Below, piece after piece: positions 13,301 to 23,500 of a stretch of 64,000 bases of DNA. Below the pieces are notes generated by a model that did no database searches, had not been told where the DNA came from, and was given only the letters and a program-made list of their open reading frames with translations. Source of the stretch: Turritopsis dohrnii (Eukaryota; Cnidaria; Hydrozoa; Anthoathecata; Oceaniidae); assembly GCA_027922465.2 (NCBI GenBank), contig BQMF02000343.1, positions 310,001-374,000 on the forward strand. The letters are read 5' to 3'. Each line of letters opens with the position of its first letter. Within the stretch, counting starts at the first letter, position 1. The translations under genes and the position numbers were made by a program.

Positions 13301-16300
13301 GGCAGTTTCCTTCATCATCTACTCCTCCGTTCACTTTTATAGCCGCGGTTTAGTATTGAATTTTCGCCTAGCCGCCAAAGCAGATAAGAATAGAGGCTAG
13401 TCTACAGTGAAGTAGTACGCCATTTTTTTCAGTCAGTGCAGATGGGCAGTAGAAGACTTTGCTTTTTCCTGCCAGCTTTTAAAATGATTCAAAAGATAAA
13501 AGGTTAAATGATGGAAATAAATCGTTTTAATTCAGTGTTGTTATGAAAGGTTTTGTAAAAACTTTTTAATGAACGTGTAAAATACAGAAAAAAATTGCTT
13601 TGTTTTTGTTGATAACAATATGTTAATGGATGATTGGTAGTTAAATGCTTGTGTAAAGGAAAGTTCCTTTACACAAACAACATAAATCAAAACACAATCC
13701 AACATAACAATCTGTAAATTAAATCAAACCAGAACATGAATTTCTATTTTCAGCTTCGTAGTGATTTGGTTATGGGTGTGTATTTTCACTACCAAAATCT
13801 GTTTGCTTTTTTCATTTGGGATTTACGAAGGTCATTTTTATCACATAATAAATAATGGGTGTACACATATCTTTGTGACTGAGATGTTTATTCTGAATAC
13901 TTGCATTTAATTTTATAAATTGTCACTTTAAGACCATCTCTTTTTGGAAAATAACTCTTGTCCTAATTTGAAAAGCTACACAGTACAAATTTTGATTGTT
14001 TTTAATAGTTATTTGCTGTCTACCCCAAAGTATTTTTAATACTGTAGTATTAAAATTAGGTTTGACAATTTTCTTTTCTTCTTTTGTCAACAGTGACTCC
14101 AACGTATTTATACGTGGCACGAGAAGATTTAGACTTGTGTCTGTAGGTGATTTTAAGGCCATCCTTCATCGATCGCTTCCATGTTTTCGGATAAGAGCTT
14201 TCCGATGGTGTGGAATTCTTTGTTACTGACATAAATCCCCGTGTCATTAGCGTACTTTATAACTTTGCATTTTTTAAGTCATCGAAGTAGATCATAAATA
14301 ACAAAGGTCCCAAAATTGAACTCCATCTAACAATGTTACCAATATGTACGAGTATGTCCAGATGGAAGATAAGAAATCGTCAGTTTTGCCAATGTTCTTC
14401 GGGGTACCCCAAGGCAGCATATTAGGACCTGTATTGTTTAACCAGTATGTCGCCGAATTAGCTGACCGAATGTCCTCTACGACCATCCAGTATGCTGATG
14501 ATACTACTGTTTAACGTCACAGCAAATTACAAGACCTCGACAAATGTATCGATGAGATTGAACGTGACATCAGCCAGTTGTCTTCTTGGTCACACCATGG
14601 ACGTATAAAAAGAGAAGGACTCACAACCAATACTAAAGCCTTTCATTTCTATTATTAAAATCTATTCTGTCGGCATTTCTTTGATGTAATCCTCGCTTCG
14701 CATTTCACTGGATTTCGGTTCACATGGGCGGGTTTATATGACGCTTTAGGTTTAATCCGATCTGGAAAACCAACGAATTGAGAGAAAATACAATTTGCAA
14801 AACTTCTACTCAACCTTTTTTAAAAATGTCGGATTGGAATTAAGATAAATTTGTCGGAGTTAGGAAGTATTTTGTGTATATACTTATGTCCAAAGATTCG
14901 GTACTTTGAAAGACGCCTGGGTGATGCCTGAGAATATACAGAAAGAAGAGTGCTTTTTCATTCAATTCTGAAAATTTCATGTTTGAGACTGTAAGAAGTC
15001 ATGAGGAATCAGAGTTTAAAACCTGGCTTCAAAATAATCATAAAATCTTTAAATTCATTTCTGGTTGGTTATTACGATCATGGAAGCCAGTGGAAACATG
15101 TATTTTAACAGCACTTGAGGGAGTTTCAAAACTGCTTTTGTGAAAATTTCAATAAACCGAGGCGAGGTTTGTTTGAATAGATTTATAAAAGTTGTAAGTC
15201 CTTCTCTTTTTATACGTCCATGGTCACACAACAACAACTTGATACTCAATCGCGATAAACTGCAATGTATTCTGTGAAGATACTTGGTGTCATCTTCGAC
15301 CAACACCTCTCCTGGGCTGATCAAGTCAACAACATCATTAAATCTGCTCATGGAACGCTCTGTGTATTGAGTTCAGTAGGTTCACTCCTATGAATGTTAG
15401 GAAAACGTTGGCGGAGGCATTGGTTCTCTCAAAAATGAACTATTGCAACGTTGTATGTGGACAAATGCCTAAGTACCAGATCAGCAGACTACAGCGTGCC
15501 CAGAACACAACTTAAATTAGCCAAAGTAACTCCAACTTATAAATTTGGTTTTCAAAGAGGTAAATCGACTGAGCTTGCTGCTATTTCTCTCGTTGACAAT
15601 ATTAAAATGAATGTTGACAAGGGTCATTTAGTAGGTGCCTGCTTTATCGATCTCAGCAAGGCATTCGACACCATAAGCCACAACAAACTCATCAGTAAAC
15701 TCGAAAGCTATGGTATACATGACAAAAAACTTGATTGGTTTAGAAACTACCTATTTAATCGACATTTTCGTGTATGTTTCAATGATGTTTTGTCTGAAGT
15801 CCAACCAGTATACACAGGAGTACCTCAGGGGTCCATCCTTGGACCCTTAATGTTTGTTATATTTTTCAATGACATGGTTCACCATCTGCAAAACACCAAA
15901 GTAATCAAATACGCTGACGACACTGTGATCTACTGTGGTGATAAAAATATCTATACGATTGAAAATTGGTTGAATGACGATTTAAACAACCTGTCCAGCT
16001 GGTTTGAAGAAAATGAACTGTTAATGAACCTAAAACCTGGTAAAACGGAAGTTCTTTTATTCGGCACCCACCAACGCCTTGCTAGAACAAATAAAGAGTT
16101 GAATGTAACGTTTAATGATCAACGGATCAACGTAGCAAAGACGTATAAGTACCTAGGTGTAGAATTAGACTGCTCTTTAAGTATAAACAGTCATTTCGAC
16201 AAAACATACAAGAAAATGACAGCCAGACTGAAGCTTCTTTGCAAAATACGACAGTTTTTCACCACTGATGCTGCGAACAACATTTTCAGCCTCGTCATTC

Positions 16301-18905
16301 TTCCCCTGTTATCATATTGCAGTTTGCTAAAACCAAATTACACGCAGACCCAACAAAATCGAATAAATTCGCTAGAACGACGTGCGATGGAAGTTATATA
16401 CAACGGAAGTGAACATGATGTGCCGGCTTTTAATCTTGTTCACATAATGAAAAGGAAAATTTGCTCTTTTGTTCACGATGTCATCAACAAGAATACCTGC
16501 GAGTTATTTCACGATTATTACAGCATACAACACACGAATAAAAACACTCGAAACAACGGATACTTCATAATCGAAATTGGAATATGGCCGTCGATCATTA
16601 AAATATATGGGAGCAAAACTGTTTAACGAACTTCCCATAGATGTTGGAAAGAATGTAATGTATCCTTGCCTGACTGTCTGAGACGGGTGAACTTTTTTTC
16701 GAGCAATCAAAATGTTTAAACCGATAGGTAAAAAAATACAAAAATACAAAATATTTTTTTTTGCTTTTGTCATAATAGTTGTCTTAATTTGTTTTAATCG
16801 ATTTCTTTTAATCTATTTTAGTCAGATCGAACGTTTTTTTTTATTCACTTTATTCATTTAGCACGTGCCTTTTTTCTCTCCTCCCGTGTGATCTTTTTAA
16901 GAAGAGAAACCATTTCCCCCTTACGTTTGATAGCACCCATGTTAGAGCGCGTAACTTTTTTAAAACAAAAGTTAATAAAAAGCTGAAGTTTTCTCTCCAT
17001 ACGTTTTGAGTGTATTGTTACACTGATAAAAGATTTGTTTTACCAGAGGTTGTGACTTCGAATCTGCTTCTGGTTGTACGAGCCGTTTATAAGGAAATTT
17101 GACGTTTATTGATACAGTGATACAGAGCAGGTGGACATGGGCGGCGAGCGACGCCACCCTGGCGGCTAGTCTATATATTAATAGCCGATTCTCCGTCTGT
17201 TTGTTTGTTTGTTTGTCTGTCACGCAAAATGGTAGATTGAGTTGTGAGCGAAATTATTTCTTTTTTGTGTGCGACGTGAGTTCGAAACAAATACACTGCA
17301 ACCCCAATCGAACGTGACTTTTTTTGGCTGGTGAACCAATAGAGATAACGTTTTGTTTTTATTATTATTGTTAGTTTTATATTCCAAGGACCACCGTTGA
17401 CTTGGCTTTGAAAACAATACATCAACTAAATACAAAGAAACTAACTGATTAAACATTTTGGACAAAAAGCAGCAGTGGCAGAACGTGGCAGCATATGTTC
17501 GGTTTGCCACTGACTCTTGCCTGACTGTCTGAGACGGGTGGACTTTTTTTTTGAGCAATCAAAATGTTAAAAACCGATAGGTAAAAAAAGAGTATCATAT
17601 CAAAACAAAATTTTTTTTTTTTTTTTTTGCTTTTCTTTTAATAAATTAATTTGTTCTTTTAATTGTTAAGCGTTCTAATCGAACGTTTTTTATTCTATTT
17701 ATTCATTTAGCACGTGCCTTTTTTCTCTCCTCCGTGTGAACTTTTTAAGAAGAGAAACTATTTTCCCCCTTCCGTTTGATAGCACCCATGTTAGAGCGCG
17801 TAACTTTTTTAAAACAAAAGCTAATAAAAAGTTGAAGTTTTCTCTCTCTACGTTTTGAGTGTATTGTTACACTGGATTGGTTTTACCAGAGGTTGTGACT
17901 TCGAATCTGCTTCTGGTTGAACACAAGTTATACGAGCCGTTTATAAGGAATCTTGATACAGTGATACAGAGCAGGTGGAAATGGGCGGCGAGCGACGCCG
18001 TCTTGGCGGATAGTCCTGTATAAGTATTCGTTAATAATAATAATAATAATAACAGCAGGCTATGTATATGGACGTTACGCCACATAAGTTGATGTTGTCA
18101 ACCTAAATTGGCTACCAATTACAGAATACATTGATTATAACACAGTTAAACTTGTTCATCAATCTCTTCATAACAAACTATGGCCTAAATACCTAGATAT
18201 TGAACTTATTGAACGACGAAGAAGTCTGCGCTCATCAGAGAAAGAACCGAGCATAAAACAAGGTGACACAAACACTTGCCAACAACAAGCCACAGTATAT
18301 AATGAATTACCACAAGCTGTGAAAAAGATCGACAATTTTAAATTTTTTACCAAGGAAGTAAAAGGATTTTACAAAGATAAAGCTCCTGCCAGGGCTTTGA
18401 CTCTGTAAGACCCTTTTCTATTGTATTGTATTCTATTTATTCTATTGTATTTATAGTTTTTTTATTATTTACTAGCCTTTTTAAACAAATTTTAACACTT
18501 TTAGCTTTTCATCTATTTATTTAATTTTAGGCAGAAGAACCATTGTAATATATGGAAGCCGATTTATAATAATAATTCTTTCTCGTCCTCATCCTCATCA
18601 TCATCCTCATCATCATCCTCCTCCTCATCATCATCATCATCTGTTAATACTACTAATACTACTCCAAATAATGAACGATTTCGTTCAAGCAAGGCTCATT
18701 TGGAAATCAATTGCAGTTACCGAAATGTAATGGAAAGGTACTGTCGTGTAAAATAATGTAAGAAAAGAAAAAGAAAAGAAACGAAATTTTGTCATACTCA
18801 CTGTGTAACATCCGCATCATCATGTTCCTCACCTTCTACAATAGGTTTTAACTCAACGCTTTGCCAACACTGATCAGGATAAGGTCTTTGATGTTTTTCT
18901 GACAT
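7841..18905 (-). CDS. ABCB/P-glycoprotein-type full ABC transporter, N-terminal 740 codons
   Basis: Exons on the minus strand: 18802-18905, 11834-11909, 11356-11720, 10934-11230, 10736-10852, 10355-10523, 9733-9843, 9501-9626, 9194-9400, 8953-9123, 8672-8873, 8099-8196 and 7841-8017. All join in phase (2220 nt, 740 codons). The start is [12 protein letters not shown]. The first domain begins FRYADKLD and spans six membrane helices with GDKVG and GSRMIAN segments. NBD1 has Walker [11 protein letters not shown]-loop SQEPVLF, signature LSGGQKQR, Walker [13 protein letters not shown] and H-loop AHRLS. The linker leads into the first helix of TMD2 (VFAIIMSEF), where readable exons stop. The family exports lipids and hydrophobic compounds using ATP and is usually ~1250-1300 residues, so TMD2-NBD2 should lie left of the window or be lost. 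Intron 1 (about 6.9 kb) is full of transposons. Two donors (GTCAGA, GTTCAC) are weak. Confidence 0.93.
10287..10331. repeat. (AAAT)n microsatellite
   Basis: About eleven tandem copies of a TAAA tetranucleotide immediately after the exon ending at 10355 in the ABC transporter gene, within the following intron. Confidence 0.9.
12131..12995 (-). mobile_element. non-autonomous Helitron-like element, family A copy 1
   Basis: Read on the minus strand it starts TCTATATATTAATAGCC after an A. It ends with the hairpin GCCGCC-TT-GGCGGC followed by TAG (CTAG) and then T, which fits Helitron ends (5' TC, 3' hairpin plus CTRR, A/T target). Near the 5' end is a (GTTT/GTCT)n stretch; inside are the phrases GACTGTCTGAGACGGGTG and GCACCCATGTTAGAGCGCG shared by all family A copies. 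No Rep/helicase gene is present. It lies in ABC transporter intron 1, in inverted orientation to the copy at 17170. Confidence 0.7.
13255..13920. repeat. partial copy of the mariner-like repeat plus an adjoining repeat
   Basis: 13255-13650 resembles 19515-19930, the interior of the mariner-like element, phrase by phrase (TTCACTTTTATAGCCGC, AATAGAGGCTAGTCT, GTAGTACGCCATTTT). 13680-13900 and on to about 14070 resembles the reverse complement of 47240-47740. The order at 47240-48430 is the mirror image, so both parts probably belong to one longer repeat. Confidence 0.6.
13923..14335 (-). pseudogene. non-LTR retrotransposon reverse-transcriptase fragment (RT3)
   Basis: On the minus strand, [16 protein letters not shown] is followed after a frame change by [17 protein letters not shown]. 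The first is RT motif B; the second is a mutated active-site motif with YAND in place of YADD. The downstream phrase [12 protein letters not shown] resembles the [11 protein letters not shown] block of RT2 at 15514. The fragment has several frame breaks and no 5' half. It abuts the oppositely oriented RT1 fragment near 14336. Confidence 0.65.
14596..15222. mobile_element. 627-bp TIR element inserted in RT1, 7-bp target duplication
   Basis: The ends are inverted repeats of about 32 bp starting CATGGACGTATAAAAAGAG, with one mismatch seen. GTCACAC flanks both sides (14589-14595 and 15223-15229), and removing the element rejoins the RT1 reading SSWSH-NNLIL. The interior has no convincing gene, so it is non-autonomous. 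The superfamily is uncertain: if one terminal base is counted differently the duplication becomes 8 bp, which would suit hAT- or P-like elements. Confidence 0.85.
15514..16660 (+). pseudogene. CR1/L2-like non-LTR reverse transcriptase (RT2), truncated at both ends
   Basis: An open frame of about 370 codons starts inside the RT domain (FQRGKST). It continues through motif [17 protein letters not shown], motif [12 protein letters not shown], motif [11 protein letters not shown] and the [11 protein letters not shown] block to the C-terminal domain. A frame change near 16560 precedes [14 protein letters not shown], and the frame then runs into Helitron-like DNA. There is no endonuclease domain, ORF1 or 3' tail. 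It interrupts RT1 between its third block and its tail. The active-site residues are intact, so it is younger than RT1 and RT3. Confidence 0.85.
16661..17169 (+). mobile_element. 5'-truncated Helitron-like family A copy joined to RT2
   Basis: It begins abruptly after RT2 at CCTTGCCTGACTGTCTGAG, an internal phrase of family A. It ends at 17169 with the GACGCCACCCTGGCGG-CTAG terminus, whose hairpin is slightly degraded. The next base starts another Helitron, so two copies are joined end to end at 17169/17170. Confidence 0.65.
17170..18013 (+). mobile_element. non-autonomous Helitron-like element, family A copy 2
   Basis: It starts TCTATATATTAATAGCC directly after the CTAG of the preceding copy and ends near GTCTTGGCGGATAG, a one-base variant of the CTAG terminus. 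The length (about 844 bp) and internal phrases match copy 1 at 12131, which lies in the opposite direction. It has no coding capacity. A (AAT)n tract follows at about 18030-18052. Confidence 0.65.
18585..18645. repeat. (TCATCC/TCATCA)n microsatellite
   Basis: Imperfect tandem trinucleotide tract in ABC transporter intron 1, between the RT1 tail and exon 1. Confidence 0.85.
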
Positions 18906-19129
18906 TTTTACCGTGCTTCTTTTATTCACTTCTCAAGCTAAAACGGTTTCTTTAAAGGTTAATGTTTTTATTCTTTATGTGGCTTATTGCCATCACGCCA
19001 CACCCATGACAATGCCCATATCAATCATTTATCACTTAATTTCGAACTTAAAATTTAAATGAGTCTCATGACTTGTATACATGAGATGTTATTGTCATAC
19101 TGCAAATATGTTCAACAGTTTTGGATATA

Positions 19130-20431
19130 CAATGTGTCCACGAGAAAGTGGACACCTGGTTTAAAACACAAATAACTTTTCGAATTTTCATCAATACAAT
19201 GCAGTTTTTATATTGTTTGAAAGAAGAATTTACGAGATTTCCAAAAAGATCTTATTTGTAAAAATTTTTATTTTAAAGAATAATGACTATTTTTTCTTTC
19301 GACACGGTTGTTAATTTTGTAATAATCAATAAAACGACTTTTAACGAGCAATTAACTCTTTGTTTCGTTGAAACAACCGCTGTTGAAGGTGTTGTGATAA
19401 GTTTGTCACGAAATATTTTGAAAAGGCACAAACTTTTTTCATTGTGTAAACTTACCTTAAGGTTTTTATTATGATTTAATAACTTTGTGCCAATGCCTTG
19501 CAAAAATCTTTTTAAGCAAAAAATATAGGGCCATAGGGTTAAATATATGTTAAAACTAGCATTTTCCTTCTCCTCCTTCGTTCACTTTTATAGCCGCAGT
19601 TCAGTATTGAATTTTGGCCTAAGCCAAGATAGATAAGAATAGAGGCTAGTCTTAGTGAAGTAGTACGCCATTTTCTTCAGTCAGTGAAGACGGGTAGTGG
19701 AAGATTTGTGTTTTCTGCTAGCTTTTAAAATGATTCAATAGATAAAACGTTGGATGATGGAAATAAATCGTTTTAGTTCAGTGTTGTCCTAAAAGGTTTT
19801 GCGAAAACCTTTGAATGAACGTGTAAAAAACAGAAAAGAATGATATCAATGTCATACATTGATGTTTTGTTTTTGTTGACAACAATGTTATGATGACGTA
19901 CACCATTGAAGCTGTCATTTCAGTGCAACGGCGAAAATTCATAATTAAAAGCCAGGCTGAAGATTTATTTTTATTTTACATCCTGATATAATGTATTCCA
20001 ACTGAACTGAAAAAACCATGATGATGTACAGCCAACAAGAAATCAGCATGTCAGTTAATTGACTTTTAAGAATTTAATGAACCAAATCGTTGAGTTTTTC
20101 TTCAATATCTTTTCGAAGAACAAATATTTTGGCAAACATTTTATATTAATGAATAGGGCATGAAAAGCTCTTTCTTGTGATATACAATTCACAATATTTT
20201 ATCAGACATGTAATGACATATGCGCCTTGGATAAGTCATTTTGATACACACTGTAGCTAAAATCGATGATAATTTTTCCCAAAATTTATTTTTCTATTAA
20301 AAAGGTCATGCATTTAGAAAAAGCAAAAAAATTTTTCTTTCTTTGGTATAAAAACTGAAAAAAAAACAAGCACGAAAAACATAAGATATTCTTCTTGAAA
20401 GTTAGGTGCCCACTTTCTTGTGGACACACTG
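19130..20431. mobile_element. mariner-like TIR element, non-autonomous
   Basis: The left end CAATGTGTCCACGAGAAAG and right end CTTTCTTGTGGACACACTG are inverted repeats of about 28 bp with a few mismatches. Each is flanked by TA within TATA, as expected for Tc1/mariner insertion. No transposase frame with DDE/D motifs is visible. Related pieces lie at 13255, 25400 (reverse) and 48080 (reverse). It lies between the ABC transporter start and the protease stop, which face away from each other. Confidence 0.65.
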
Positions 20432-20507
20432 TATACACATAAACACACCCCTTTTTTAATAACATTATTTCCAATGATTACAAAATTTGACAAGTTCATC
20501 TGGTATG

Positions 20508-23500
20508 TCAATAACCTATATAATTTGCTTTCGATAAGATCTTATGAATCCAATCGTGATACGCCAAGATCCTTGTAAAAACAGTTGCGCCATCTTGAAT
20601 TTTACACACCGGAGATCCCCAACTTATCGTCCCTTGCAAAAGCCATTTTCCAGAAGAATTTTGGCAGACAAACGGTCCACCAGAATCTCCGTGACAAGCT
20701 GATTGACGTTTTGGCGAAAGATTAGCACCACACATCATTGTGTCGATAACCGGTGCCAAATGTTTATTTCTTTGGGTGCATTCATTCTGCGACAAAACAT
20801 TGAGCTTTGCATGACGAAGTTCATATGAACCAAAACCAGGGTGCATTGTTTTTCCCCATCCTAGTAATACAAATACAAGACAGCCAAAGGTTTGTATGCA
20901 AGCTTAGACATGTACGCTGGATGTGTTATGGAGGGCCACAAGCAGACATCTTTAATAGTACATAGTACTGGGTAACAAAGAGTAAATTTAAGTCAAGGTA
21001 GGAGGGCTGACATAAATTGACAAAATTTCGACGTATGAAAAGTATTCTTGAAAGGTCTGTTATATCAATACGGTATATACTACTAACACAAGTTACTTCT
21101 GAATCTTTACCTGAAATGTAACAGTTATCCTTCATTGTTGCAGACATTCCTTTTGCTGGTAAACAGACTACGTTAACATACTTGTTCAGTAACACAGGGG
21201 TTGATAGTTTCATTAAGGCAATGTCATTGTAAACTCGGACGGGATTTCTGTAATTTTCATGCTGAATAATCAACTTCACACTTCTTTTTTGTTCATATTT
21301 GGATGATCGATATTTATGGAGTTTGGCTAAATATTAAGATTTTACAAGTTAGCATATAAACACAGCCTCATCCCCAGGACTTCTTGTATTTTCAAAGTGC
21401 CAAAAAGACAAGACGCTTTTGAATGGAATTGATAACACAAACAAATTTGTCTATCAATTTCAACATATGTTTTTTTCTTTGAAACCATAGTTATTGCAGC
21501 AACGAATGAATAATAATCATTTTTTATCCATAGTAACAAAAATAAATTCACCACAAATGGATGATAAACTTATAACAAACTATGCCAAAATCCTCAATAC
21601 ATTCAAAAGCTTCATGTTCGTTCACGTTCAAATGCATTTCTAGGTATGATTTCCAAAATTGCCCACATAAACCATATGATAGGAACAGTATCCTTATTTT
21701 ACCAAATGCTACTTGAAAATCAGCAGCGGATTTATTGTAAGTACAATGAGCTGCAGTAACTACCCATTCAGGGCTGATCAAAGTTGCACCACAGTTGGAG
21801 ATTTTCTTGTATATGACCATTCCTTGCCATGGCCATTGACCGAGTCTAGATGTCGATCCCCCAATTACTCGACTTTTGATAGACGATACCCCACATTCTA
21901 TGAAAGGAGAGAAATTTAAATCATGTTCAAAATGGTTTGATTTATAAACACCCTCTCAAAGTATGTAATAGGATTTGTTATAATCTGGGGCACTTACTAG
22001 CCTACAATATTTCGAACTACTTAATTTTGATTTTTTTTTTGATTTTCCATTTTATTTATAGTTACACGATAGTAATAAAAACTAATTCACACCAACTGTC
22101 AGTAAATAATAAAAAACAGAAGTAATAATAATAAGCCATCTTTAGCGTGATTTCTCTCACATTACGGTAATAGAAGCAATATTTGAATAAATCGCAGATG
22201 TTTAGGTTATCTTGAGCTTACTGTACGTATACTTAAAATGTATGACTTTCGAATGATAATGATTTAAAATGAATGCCACTCCTGCCGACATATTGTGATA
22301 TTACCACTTCATAGAAAGGTTTTCAATAATACTTTGATAAAAATGCTTTTTTCAGGTTTTCCATCTGAGAGAAGGATTTTCCTTAAGGTGGATGCAAAGA
22401 CCGGCCACGTTCAATGTTGATAATCGTGCTTAAAATTATTCACCTTTTGGTCTCCAGCTGACTGAGATAACTCAAGTGGTTACGCTCTTTTGGCAAACAC
22501 TCTACCATCTGGACGCTAGCAAATGAAATATCTACCAGCATCACAAGATTAACACCGGTTAAAAATAAATTATGATTTAATGCTCGATAAGTTGAGTTGC
22601 ATAGCGGGTTGTTGCAAAAGAAAAATTGATTTATTTCAACCAGACCTATAACTGTCAAAAATTAAGGTTTTGGATATAAGATTGAGTGCCAATTTACAAA
22701 CAAGAGCCAGATGGCGCAAAACGGTAGCAGCAAAAGTACTTGCCACAAGAATACTTTTAAATTTGAAATTTTACTTAAAGTTCTTAAACGTTCTGTAAAC
22801 GTTATTTCTTGAGATATCTTACTGGTGGAAAACAGGCATAAACGATATTATAATGTTTAAAATTACTAACTCGTGTAAATAGGGTCTAATCGCAACACAC
22901 CAGCAATTTAATTTATTAGAAGACAAAAGAATTATACATGCATGAGCTGTTTATAACGTACGTTTTTTTTATAAGAGCTTAAGGCGGATTTCCACTGGGC
23001 GAACTTTTTCGCGCGACGCGACATTTTTCGATGCGAAATTTTCGTCGACAAACAGAATTTGATTTCCACACGTTCGCACACTTTTGGCGCGCGCACTGAT
23101 ATGCAAATTGGTTTGTAAATAAACATGAAGGTAAAGAAACTACTGCTTCTAAAAAAAGACCATAATTCTAAAATATTGTCACAATAACAGAACATCGAAG
23201 CAAAAAAGGGTCCGTAACATATACCAAGAAAGATTGCAAAAAGGTGAATTTCATCTTTTAGTGAAAGAGTTAATGCTACATGACCAGGAATACTTTTTAA
23301 AAATTTTCGAATGACACCATCAATTTATGAAGAATGACTGGCATATATTGCTCCATCCATTGAGAAGCATGTAATTTTCATTTCCATGTAATTGCTGTAG
23401 AAAACTTTGTGACTGTGACACATGTTCTGCTGCCACTTTGATTGTTGTGAATAAATTTATTTCTTTAATGCTGAACTAGCAAATTAATAACGCTTTCATT

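Larger units (their letters stand above)
14336..18408 (+). pseudogene. CR1/L2-like reverse transcriptase relic (RT1), split by two insertions
   Basis: Three separated pieces belong together. 14380-14595 holds [16 protein letters not shown] and IQYADDTTV (RT motifs B and C) and ends in SQLSSWSH. 15223-15512 resumes with [12 protein letters not shown], then [12 protein letters not shown] and a MNYCNVVYGQ-like segment in shifted frames. 18057-18408 is the C-terminal tail ([20 protein letters not shown] to the stop after PARALTL). The first gap is a TIR element and the second a block of RT2 plus Helitron DNA. Frame changes and stops (for example TAA after DDTTV) show it is dead. It lies in ABC transporter intron 1. 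Confidence 0.8.

Noticed and set aside
15055..15351. 98-codon minus-strand frame
   Set aside because: It crosses the right end of the 627-bp TIR element and the opposite strand of RT1, so it is a chance overlap.
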